A DNA stretch of 11,214 nt from Streptomyces katrae (GTDB taxonomy: Bacteria; Actinomycetota; Actinomycetes; Streptomycetales; Streptomycetaceae). The notes beneath the pieces were generated by a model, which worked only from the letters and a program-made list of their open reading frames with translations, had not been told where the DNA came from and did not search any database. This document shows, piece by piece, positions 6,089 through 11,214 of this stretch (position 1 is the stretch's first letter; each line of letters begins with the position of its first letter). The stretch covers positions 1 through 11,214 of the forward strand of contig NZ_JZWV01000354.1 of NCBI RefSeq assembly GCF_000966975.1, in the 5' to 3' direction. Both the position numbers and the translations under genes were made by a program.

Positions 6089-6718
6089 ATGCCTACGAAG
6101 CGCAGTTACGTGTCCCCCCGGCGGGAACAGGCGGCCGCGCACACGCGCGAGCTGATCCTGCGGTCGGCGACCGGCCTGTTCGCCGACCGCGGCTACGGCC
6201 GGGTGACCGTCGGGGACATCGCCGCCGGGGCCGGTGTCTCACCCAAGACGGTCTTCGCGAGCCTCGGCAGCAAGAGCGACATCCTCAACGAGATCGTCGA
6301 CGCGGCCGTCCGGGATTCCGGCCACGAACGAGCCCTGCGGTCCGTGCGCGTCGCACAGGACCCCGTTGCCGTCCTGGAAGCGGTGGCCCGTGGCACCCGC
6401 ACCGGCAACGAGAGCAAGTACGCCGTCCACGAGGCGATCCGCAAGGCGTTGCCCTCCCACGAGGACGGCGAGGTGCTGTGGGAACGCGCCACGGCGGACT
6501 ACCGCGCCGCGCTGCGTGAGGCCGCCCGGCGCCTGCATGCCCTGGCGTCGCTCCCGTACTCGCAGGAGGAGACGGCCGACCTGCTGTGGTTCTGGTTCGG
6601 CCCAGCCGGCTGGCGCACGCTGGTGGCGGAGGCCGGCTGGAGCTGGGACCGTGCGCAGGAGTTCCTCCTGCGCACCGCCACCGTCACCCTTCACGCCCCG
6701 TCCCACGAGCGGCGGTGA
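6089..6718 (+). CDS. TetR family transcriptional regulator
   Basis: A 209-aa one-component repressor. The N-terminus carries the TetR DNA-binding domain: TRELILRSATGLFADRGYGR (19-38), then VTVGDIAAGAGVSPKTVFAS (39-58) as the helix-turn-helix, followed by LGSKSDILNEIVD. The rest (about 75-205) is helical and would be the ligand-binding and dimerisation domain; its ligand cannot be read from sequence. ATG 6089 fits the usual short arm before the DNA-binding helices, and the -10 element 6 bp upstream suggests a leaderless message. It lies 93 bp from the divergent SnoaL-like gene, the classical arrangement in which a TetR protein controls its neighbour and itself. Length is normal. Confidence 0.93.
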   Translation: MPTKRSYVSPRREQAAAHTRELILRSATGLFADRGYGRVTVGDIAAGAGVSPKTVFASLGSKSDILNEIVDAAVRDSGHERALRSVRVAQDPVAVLEAVARGTRTGNESKYAVHEAIRKALPSHEDGEVLWERATADYRAALREAARRLHALASLPYSQEETADLLWFWFGPAGWRTLVAEAGWSWDRAQEFLLRTATVTLHAPSHERR

Positions 6719-6824
6719 CCAGGATCCGGCCGCCGGGAAGCACTCCAGCGCGCTTCGATGGGGGGACGAACTCTGCCTGTTCGTGAGACAGTTCATGGTC
6801 TCGTCGCCGGGGGAAGGACGGATT

Positions 6825-7148
6825 GTGGCGCGCGAAGAAAAGGTCATGCTGACGGCTCGCGAGGTGAGCTACTTGTGGCCGGGTGTCCGTCCTCACTCGG
6901 TGTATGTGAACGCGCTGGCCTATGGGGTGCGGATGGCAACGGACAGCTGGCCGACCACTACGGGGTACGCCAGCAAGGTGTCGTACAACGCCGACGATGT
7001 GCGCCGAGTGGCCCCGCAGGTAGCAGCCAAGCCCCTCAAGGGGCCGTCCCGGGTACCGTGCTGTCTGCTGCTGATCGTTCTGATAGTGGGGCCGTTCGTG
7101 TGGCTGGCGATATACATAGTGAGGGGGAGCGGTTGGAGCGGGTGGTGA
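6825..7148 (+). CDS. Small single-pass membrane protein of unknown function
   Basis: A 107-aa protein, begun at GTG 6825 because GGAAGGA (6812-6818) lies 6 bp upstream; an internal ATG at 6846 has poorer spacing. The N-terminal 75 residues are soluble and polar (AREVSYLWPGVRPHSVYVNA, then YGVRMATDSWPTTTG). A hydrophobic stretch PCCLLLIVLIVGPFVWLAIY (78-97) is followed by the short tail VRGSGWSGW, so the protein looks C-terminally anchored with most of it in the cytoplasm. Codon use stands out: three ATA, two TAT, two GTA, plus GAA, GCT, CGA, ACT, TGT and TTG in only 107 codons, unlike its neighbours. This suggests recent acquisition or a low-expression gene. I do not recognise the family. A competing frame over 6758-7156 is rejected. 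Confidence 0.65.
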   Translation: MAREEKVMLTAREVSYLWPGVRPHSVYVNALAYGVRMATDSWPTTTGYASKVSYNADDVRRVAPQVAAKPLKGPSRVPCCLLLIVLIVGPFVWLAIYIVRGSGWSGW

Positions 7149-7238
7149 AGGGGTGAGGCACCGGGAATCCGCCGGGTCACCGGCTGGCTGATGCGCGGTC
7201 CTGCGCCGCGCGGGCGAGGCCCCGCCGCCCCGGCCCGG

Positions 7239-7769
7239 TCAGTCGGCGTCGCCCGGCGCCCAGAAGGCGGCCAGGCGCGCCGCGCGGGGCCCGACGTCGC
7301 CCCAGCCGCCGTCGAAGGTCAGCACGGCGACGGCGGACTTGGGAAAGGCGGTCCGCAGACGCCCTACGAGCGGTTCCGGGCCGCCGTCGCACAGGTTCTT
7401 GGCGAGGTCGTGGACCGCCGGGTTGTGGACCACCAGCACCAGCCCGGTCACCTCGGCCGCCACCCCCCTCACGGCGGAGAGCAGGTCGTGCGCCTCGGCC
7501 TCGTACAGGCGGTCCTGGTAGACGGTGGGCGGCGGTTGGCTCAGTCGGGGCAGCATCAGCTGCCAGGTCTGGCGGGTCCGCCGGGCCGGGGAACACAGGG
7601 CCAGGTCCACGGCGAAGCCGGACCGCTCCAGCCAGTCGCCCGCCAACGGCGCATCGTGGGAGCCGCGGTCGCTGAGCGCGCGGTCGAAGTCCTCCGTGAC
7701 GTGTTTGGGCACCGCCTCGGCATGCCTGACGAGCACGATCCGGCGTTCCCCTGCACCTCGCTGCGGCAC
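7239..7769 (-). CDS. SixA-like histidine phosphatase family protein
   Basis: A 176-aa member of the histidine phosphatase (phosphoglycerate-mutase-like) superfamily, closest to SixA-type phosphohistidine phosphatases. The signature RHAEA is at 15-19, with His16 as the residue that becomes phosphorylated. LCSPARRTRQTW (58-69) supplies the second conserved arginine region, and His115 in LVVHNPAVHDLA is the second catalytic histidine. GTG 7769 is chosen because GGGAGG (7783-7778) lies 8 bp upstream and the motif then begins at the usual distance. It is small and has no signal peptide, so it is cytoplasmic. It is the last gene of a VanZ-DUF72-SixA run on this strand, 34 bp after DUF72. Its substrate, a phosphohistidine protein or a small phosphoester, is not shown. 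Confidence 0.87.
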   Translation of the reverse strand: MPQRGAGERRIVLVRHAEAVPKHVTEDFDRALSDRGSHDAPLAGDWLERSGFAVDLALCSPARRTRQTWQLMLPRLSQPPPTVYQDRLYEAEAHDLLSAVRGVAAEVTGLVLVVHNPAVHDLAKNLCDGGPEPLVGRLRTAFPKSAVAVLTFDGGWGDVGPRAARLAAFWAPGDAD

Positions 7770-7803
7770 GGTCCGATCCTCCCGCCTGCGCCGACCCGGC
7801 GGG

Positions 7804-8814
7804 TCAGCCACGTTGTCGCCGGGGTGCTGAGCCGGCACGCGGGCGCGGTGGTACGGAGAGGGGTGCGCGCGCGTGCCCGGACCCGGCGGCCGAGAGGCCG
7901 CTCGCACTTCCGGCCGCCGTCTCCAGGATAGGTCCGACCGTGCGGGCCCGCGGGGCGGCGGCCTCGTGCGGGTCCAGCAGGCCGAGCAGGGTCTCGGCGG
8001 CGCGTACGGCGGCGTCACCGCAGCAGTTGTTGAACAGCACGTGCAGCCGGTCGACGCGGTCCGCCACGGAGCGCAGGCGCGGGAGCCAGCCGCGCAGCTC
8101 CTCCCGGGTGTACGCGTGCCGGAAACGGTCCTCCTTGCCGCCGGCTCCCCAGCCCGCGCTGCGGCCGTGGAAGCGGACCACTCCGAGCGCCGGGGAGGTC
8201 ACCGGGGTGACCGGCGGCATCGAGGTGGGCAGCCCCTGGGCGGTGTCCACCGCCACGGCGGTGGCGTCCAGGTCCCGCAACAGGTCGCTGGTGCGCTCCC
8301 GGCGGTCCTCGCGCCACCAGTCGGGGTGGCGGAACTCCACGGCCACGGGCCACCGCGCCGCCCGCTTCCTGGTGCGGTGCAGCACGGCCTCCGCCGCCGG
8401 GCCGGGAGTGAACCGGGGCGGGAACTGGAACAGCACGGCGCCCAGCCGGCCGGCGTCCGCGAGCGGTCGGAGGGCCGCGCCGAAACGGTGCCAGACCTCG
8501 TCGAGGAGTTCGGGATCCCCGGCGTCGTAGCCGCGGAGGTCGGCGGGCAGGGCGGCCTTGCGGGTCGGGTGGCCGGTGAGGAGGGAGAACGCCTTGACGT
8601 CGAAGAGGAAGCCCGGCGGGGTGCGTTCGGCCCAGAGGATGCCGTTGCGCACGCTGGGGAGGGCGTAGTAGCCGGAGTCGACCTCCACCACGGGGAACCG
8701 TTCGGCGTAATGCCGCAGCCGCCCCTCCGGGTCGCGGCGCCCGGGCGGGTACCACCCGCTGCCCACGAGGGCCTTGTCCGTCCAGGAACACGTCCCGATC
8801 AGCATCTCACCCAT
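7804..8814 (-). CDS. DUF72 (YecE-like) family protein with long C-terminal tail
   Basis: A 336-aa protein. Residues 1 to about 282 make a standard DUF72 TIM-barrel-like domain: LIGTCSWTDKALVGSGWYPP (5-24), HYAERFPVVEVDSGYYALPS (35-54), GFLFDVKAFSLLTGHPTR (68-85), GAVLFQFPPRF (125-135), PVAVEFRHPDWW (156-167), GVVRFHGR (211-218) and LHVLFNNCCGDAAV (257-270). Biochemical function of the family is unknown. GGAGG at 8825-8821 is 6 bp from ATG 8814 and sets the start. The last 54 residues (283-336) are Arg/Pro/Ala/Ser-rich, unlike the family, and run to within 34 bp of the SixA-like start. They may be read-through of former intergenic DNA after loss of the original stop. The gene follows the VanZ-like gene by 37 bp, so the three genes are probably co-transcribed. 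Confidence 0.88.
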   Translation of the reverse strand: MGEMLIGTCSWTDKALVGSGWYPPGRRDPEGRLRHYAERFPVVEVDSGYYALPSVRNGILWAERTPPGFLFDVKAFSLLTGHPTRKAALPADLRGYDAGDPELLDEVWHRFGAALRPLADAGRLGAVLFQFPPRFTPGPAAEAVLHRTRKRAARWPVAVEFRHPDWWREDRRERTSDLLRDLDATAVAVDTAQGLPTSMPPVTPVTSPALGVVRFHGRSAGWGAGGKEDRFRHAYTREELRGWLPRLRSVADRVDRLHVLFNNCCGDAAVRAAETLLGLLDPHEAAAPRARTVGPILETAAGSASGLSAAGSGHARAPLSVPPRPRAGSAPRRQRG

Positions 8815-8851
8815 CTCGTCCCTCCGTTCTCCCCGTGTCGCATCCGCTTCC

Positions 8852-9427
8852 CTATCGGGCCGGCGGCACCGGGGCGGACCCGCCGGCGGGGGCGCGGCCG
8901 CCGCGGCGCGTCAGGCGGTGCCACCAGTGGTGGCGGCGGGGGTGGACGGCCCGGCCCATCCGGCGGCCCAGCAGGAGGTAGCCGAGCAGTGCTCCCGTGG
9001 TGTTGAGGATGACGTCGTCCACGTCGAAGGCGCGCCCGGTGACCAGCGCGCCCTGGATCAGTTCGACGAGCGTCATCACCACGGCCGTCACCGCCGCCAC
9101 CCTCACCAGCCCGCGGGCCTGCGGCAGGAGCACCGGGAGCAGCACCCCGAAGGGAACGCCGAGCAGGACGTTCCCGCCGAGCTGCTCGGCGGCCTCCCGG
9201 ACGGACACGCCGTCGAGGTACGGGCCGATCGAGGCGCCCGGGCGGGTGTTGCTGTGCACCAGCCCGGCCGACGCCGCCGACGGCTCCAGGGTGACGTGGG
9301 CCAGGGCCAGGCTGAACAGCACCGTCCCGGCGAAGGCGGCCAGCACCGCCAGGGCCCGCAGCACGGGCCGCGTGGGCGGCCCGACGACGGGGGCACGCTC
9401 CCGGGCCCTCTCCCGGGCCCTCTCCAC
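8852..9427 (-). CDS. VanZ-like family membrane protein
   Basis: A small integral membrane protein of the VanZ-like family. Taking GTG 9427 it has 191 aa with four hydrophobic segments at about 24-45, 85-101, 106-127 and 139-154. Family hallmarks are NVLLGVPFGVLLPVLLP (86-102), the conserved Glu of VELIQG (121-126) in the third helix, and FDVDDVILNTTGALLGY (134-150). A basic, Trp/His-containing tail follows. The start is uncertain: the frame is open far upstream. GTG 9427 has GAGGAG directly against it, with GGAGG 15 bp away; TTG 9463 (203 aa) has GGGAA at about 10 bp. Both give an Arg/Glu-rich N-terminus containing RARERARER from a duplicated 12-mer. VanZ of enterococci raises teicoplanin resistance, but most relatives have no known role and no other van gene is here. 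It heads the run with DUF72 and the SixA-like gene. Confidence 0.82.
   Translation of the reverse strand: MERARERARERAPVVGPPTRPVLRALAVLAAFAGTVLFSLALAHVTLEPSAASAGLVHSNTRPGASIGPYLDGVSVREAAEQLGGNVLLGVPFGVLLPVLLPQARGLVRVAAVTAVVMTLVELIQGALVTGRAFDVDDVILNTTGALLGYLLLGRRMGRAVHPRRHHWWHRLTRRGGRAPAGGSAPVPPAR
9399..9422. repeat. Exact 12-bp tandem duplication at the VanZ-like N-terminus
   Basis: TCCCGGGCCCTC occurs twice in direct succession (9399-9410, 9411-9422). On the minus strand it encodes the repeated four-residue unit Glu-Arg-Ala-Arg. Each copy contains a CCCGGG and a GGGCCC palindrome. It is in frame, so the duplication lengthens a charged cytoplasmic N-terminus without disrupting the protein. 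Confidence 0.8.
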
Positions 9428-9638
9428 CTCCTCCGTCCGCCGCCTCCCCTTCGCCTGGCGCAACGCGGCGAGCTTCCCGCGCAGGTCCGTCGACCGCTCC
9501 CTCCATGACCGGCTTCGTACCGTGCAGCCGCGTGTACCCCGCCGAACGGCGCCGACGCACCCGGCCCGGCCGCAACGGCCTTGAAAAAAGCCAAAACTGA
9601 CGGGGCATCCGTCGCGCATGCCGGGGCAGGAGCGGTCC

Positions 9639-9899
9639 GTGGCACCCGACGCCCTCGGCGCGCACCGGCGCACCCCCGGACACTGGACCCCCGCCGGGCG
9701 GATCGCCGCGGCGCTGCGCCGCACCGCGGTCCGGCTCTGGGACGACGTCGCCGCCCTCTACGCCGGGGCGGGCACCCACAACCGGCTGTACGGCTCACTG
9801 GCCGGGACCATCGTGTTCCTGGTGTGGCTGTGGGTCACCAATCTGGCCCTCCTTGCCGGAGCCCAGTTCAACGCCGTGCGCGCCCGCCCGGGCGAGTAG
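9639..9899 (+). pseudogene. Truncated BrkB/YihY family membrane protein, C-terminal remnant
   Basis: Only 86 aa, against about 280-400 for full-length members. The end, AGTHNRLYGSLAGTIVFLVW followed by LWVTNLALLAGAQFNAVRA, is the unmistakable last conserved block and final helix of BrkB/YihY inner-membrane proteins. Before it, PGHWTPAGRIAAALRRTAVR and LWDDVAALYAGAG align loosely with the preceding family segment, but the helix expected there has gained Arg and Asp residues and would not cross a membrane. All earlier helices are missing and nothing upstream resembles them. GTG 9639 with AGGAG at 9628-9632, 6 bp away, is a good start, so the fragment may still be translated as a one-helix protein; an upstream ATG at 9618 is also in frame. 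It converges on the PRC-barrel gene 42 bp further on. Confidence 0.75.
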
Positions 9900-9941
9900 G
9901 CGGGGCCGGGTACGCCCGCTCCGCCCTCCCGGTTCAGCCGC

Positions 9942-10391
9942 TCACCGGCCGGGCCGCGCCGGCCGCAGCCGCGACACCCGGGCCTCCCGGCCCGCGGTCC
10001 CCTCGCGGATGGTGTCCGCCCGGTCCATCCGGCTCCAGCCCGAACCGGGCTCGGCGTTCACCTCCTCGCGGACGTCCGTCAGCCCGTAGTGCGCGAACAG
10101 CCGCTGCTCCTCCGCCACGGTCAGCACGCTCCCGCAGTCGAGCGCCGCGCACGGAGCCCGTTCGATCAGCGAGACGGCGTACGGCAGCACAAGCCGCTCC
10201 TGCTCCAGCACGGCGTGCCGCAGCGGGGCGAACACCCCTCCCAGGCCGGACGCCCGGTCGGTGATCCGCACCCACTCGGGCCTGCCGGTGGTGTCGTCCA
10301 CCAGCACGTACTCCACCCCGCCGACCCGCTGGCCGCCCTCCGTATAGGCCGCACACCCCGCCATGGCCGCCAGCTGCTCCTGCTTGATCAT
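9942..10391 (-). CDS. PRC-barrel domain protein
   Basis: A 149-aa soluble protein. Residues 5 to about 75 form a PRC-barrel-type domain: a short strand, then VGGVEYVLVDDTTGRPEWVR (23-42), the turn RASGLGGVFAPL (46-57), and ERLVLPYAVSLIERAP (65-80). The second half contains DCGSVLTVAEEQRLFAHYGL (85-104), a helix-like segment common at the end of actinomycete PRC-barrel proteins, then a charged tail. Such domains occur in RimM, photosynthetic reaction centre H subunits and many stress-related actinobacterial proteins; this one has no other domain to show its role. ATG 10391 is set by AGGAGG at 10401-10396, 4 bp upstream. A stem-loop (10428-10452) separates it from arr, so it is probably its own transcription unit. 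Confidence 0.8.
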   Translation of the reverse strand: MIKQEQLAAMAGCAAYTEGGQRVGGVEYVLVDDTTGRPEWVRITDRASGLGGVFAPLRHAVLEQERLVLPYAVSLIERAPCAALDCGSVLTVAEEQRLFAHYGLTDVREEVNAEPGSGWSRMDRADTIREGTAGREARVSRLRPARPGR

Positions 10392-10427
10392 CGTTCCTCC
10401 TCGTGCACCTGCCGCGCGTTCCTGTCA

Positions 10428-10452
10428 CGGCCCGGCTACCCAGACCGGGCCG
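10428..10452 (-). terminator. Stem-loop between arr and the PRC-barrel gene
   Basis: CGGCCCGG (10428-10435) pairs perfectly with CCGGGCCG (10445-10452) around a 9-nt loop. It lies about 100 bp after the arr stop and 37 bp before the PRC-barrel start on the same strand. Termination of arr is the likely role; attenuation in the PRC-barrel leader is an alternative. Confidence 0.5.
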
Positions 10453-10550
10453 CAAGAAGCGGACCCACGAGATCCGCACGAGAGGAGACCCGCACGCGTG
10501 CCGCCCCGAGCACCACCGGACGACGCGTCGCAACGTCGCCTGATGCGGCG

Positions 10551-10961
10551 TCAGTTGATGATCTCGGCGCGGTCGTCCGTGCGGATGGCGGCCAGACGGT
10601 CCCGCCACACCTGGAGGGCCTCGGGCGTCTGCCGTGTCCAGTCGGTGACCTCGCCGACCACCCGCAGCGGGTGCCTGCTGCGGTAGGAGCGGGTGGGGTT
10701 GCCGGGGAACTTCCGGTCGGTGACGTTGGGGTCGTTCTCGAACGCGCCGGTCGGCTCGACGACGTACACGCGCGGCTTCCCGTCACCCGCGGCGAGTTCG
10801 GCGGCGAGTCCCGCGCCGTCGCGCAACGCCGTGAAGTAGATGTGGTTCATCACGATCTCGGGCCGGTAGTTGGAACGGAAACCCGCGGTGAGATGGTCTC
10901 CGACCTGCAAATCGGCCTTCGTGCCGTGAAAGAAGGGACCTTCGTCCAACACCTCGTCCAT
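10551..10961 (-). CDS. arr: NAD(+)--rifampin ADP-ribosyltransferase (Arr)
   Basis: A 136-aa cytoplasmic enzyme that transfers ADP-ribose from NAD to the ansa-chain hydroxyl of rifamycins and so inactivates them. The whole family pattern is present: PFFHGTKADLQVGDHLTAGF (9-28), NYRPEIVMNHIYFTAL (31-46), PRVYVVEPTGAFENDPNVTD (63-82) and KFPGNPTRSYRSRHPLRVVG (84-103). From memory the key residues of the Mycobacterium smegmatis enzyme are His19, Tyr49 and Asp84; here His12, Tyr42 and Asp77 occupy those places with a constant offset of seven. Length is normal. No ribosome binding site precedes ATG 10961, and a -10 element ends 6 bp upstream, which points to a leaderless message. No mobile element flanks it, so it is probably intrinsic resistance as in many environmental actinomycetes. 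Confidence 0.95.
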   Translation of the reverse strand: MDEVLDEGPFFHGTKADLQVGDHLTAGFRSNYRPEIVMNHIYFTALRDGAGLAAELAAGDGKPRVYVVEPTGAFENDPNVTDRKFPGNPTRSYRSRHPLRVVGEVTDWTRQTPEALQVWRDRLAAIRTDDRAEIIN

Positions 10962-10995
10962 CGACGCAGGTTATCAAGGGACGCCGCCCTGTCCG
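10962..10995 (-). promoter_or_regulatory. Leaderless-type promoter of arr
   Basis: On the minus strand TAACCT (10973-10968) is a -10 element ending 6 bp before ATG 10961. CGGACA (10995-10990) is a partial -35 at 16-bp spacing. No Shine-Dalgarno sequence lies between the -10 and the start codon. Confidence 0.5.
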
Positions 10996-11214
10996 CCCGG
11001 AGCGGGGGCAGCCGGCCGGACCGGGCCGCCGCCGACCGGGGCGTCGCCAGGACCCGCGCCTGGGGGTGCCGTCTGCGGGCCACCGCCACGGCACCGTTCC
11101 GTCGTCCCGCCGCAGGCACACCCGCGGCCCGCGTCCACGCCTCCCCGCGGATCCGGCCCGGCCACGCAGCCCCCTCGGCCCGGTCCGGCGGCCCGTCCGA
11201 CCACGGCCCGAGGC
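10996..11214. other. Window end without a supportable gene
   Basis: Frames here on both strands are open only because the sequence is extremely GC-rich; they are Pro/Arg/Gly/Ala-rich and have no ribosome binding site or recognisable motif. The 3' part of a plus-strand gene running off the edge cannot be excluded. Confidence 0.35.

Noticed and set aside
6768..6794. GAACT/AGTTC inverted repeat upstream of the small membrane protein
   Set aside because: Only 5 bp perfect arms 17 bp apart, with inner positions mostly mismatched; not above chance.
6758..7156. Alternative plus-strand frame of 132 codons over the small membrane protein
   Set aside because: No ribosome binding site, Gly/Arg-rich and no hydrophobic segment, whereas the frame starting at 6825 has a good ribosome binding site and a clear transmembrane helix.
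7873..9006. Plus-strand open frame of 377 codons
   Set aside because: Shadow of the DUF72 gene; low-complexity Gly/Ala/Arg content.
9899..9925. GGCGG/CCGCC repeat between the BrkB remnant and the PRC-barrel gene
   Set aside because: Short, interrupted stem; a bidirectional terminator is plausible but too weak to list.
9934..10608. Minus-strand open frame of 224 codons
   Set aside because: Out-of-frame reading of the PRC-barrel gene and the arr downstream region; crosses the stem-loop at 10428-10452.

Overview
The window is very GC-rich (roughly 70-75% by eye). Its genes show strong G/C preference at third codon positions, GTG and TTG starts, AGGAG-type ribosome binding sites and long GC stem-loop terminators. 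The gene families (class A beta-lactamase with a CSVFK motif, Arr, SixA-like phosphatase, DUF72, SnoaL/TetR pair) fit a Streptomyces or close actinomycete chromosome. No tRNA, rRNA, CRISPR, transposase, integrase or phage gene was seen.

Layout. 1-585 (minus): 5' part of a phosphotransferase-like kinase, cut by the window edge and divergent from a Tat-exported class A beta-lactamase (711-1646, plus). 1647-2305 holds a terminator hairpin, a short coding-like remnant (1718-1921), more hairpins and no further gene. 2306-3127: class 3 lipase. 3311-4258: a compact secreted M9 collagenase-like metalloprotease behind a palindrome-bearing promoter. 4396-5337: a secreted protein of unknown function, apparently leaderless. 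5438-5995 (minus) and 6089-6718 (plus): a SnoaL-like protein and a TetR regulator facing each other across a 93-bp gap that carries nested palindromes. 6825-7148: a 107-aa single-pass membrane protein with atypical codons. 7239-9427 (minus): an operon-like run of VanZ-like, DUF72 and SixA-like genes. 9639-9899 (plus): a remnant of a BrkB/YihY membrane protein. 9942-10391 (minus): PRC-barrel protein. 10551-10961 (minus): Arr rifamycin ADP-ribosyltransferase with a leaderless-type promoter. 10962-11214: no supportable gene.

How the genes may work together. Most look like independent single-gene units, each closed by its own stem-loop. Three are extracytoplasmic or secreted (beta-lactamase, collagenase-like protease, unknown secreted protein), and the lipase has no signal peptide. 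The clearest regulatory unit is the TetR/SnoaL pair: the palindromes lie exactly between the -35 and -10 of the SnoaL promoter and next to the TetR promoter, which suggests repression of both. Bla and Arr are recognisable resistance enzymes, but nothing mobile accompanies them, so they look like intrinsic resistome. I do not see a convincing new multi-gene defence or biosynthetic system. The best leads are the two operator-like palindromes, the trimmed M9 protease, the secreted unknown protein, the odd small membrane protein and the single-helix BrkB remnant.
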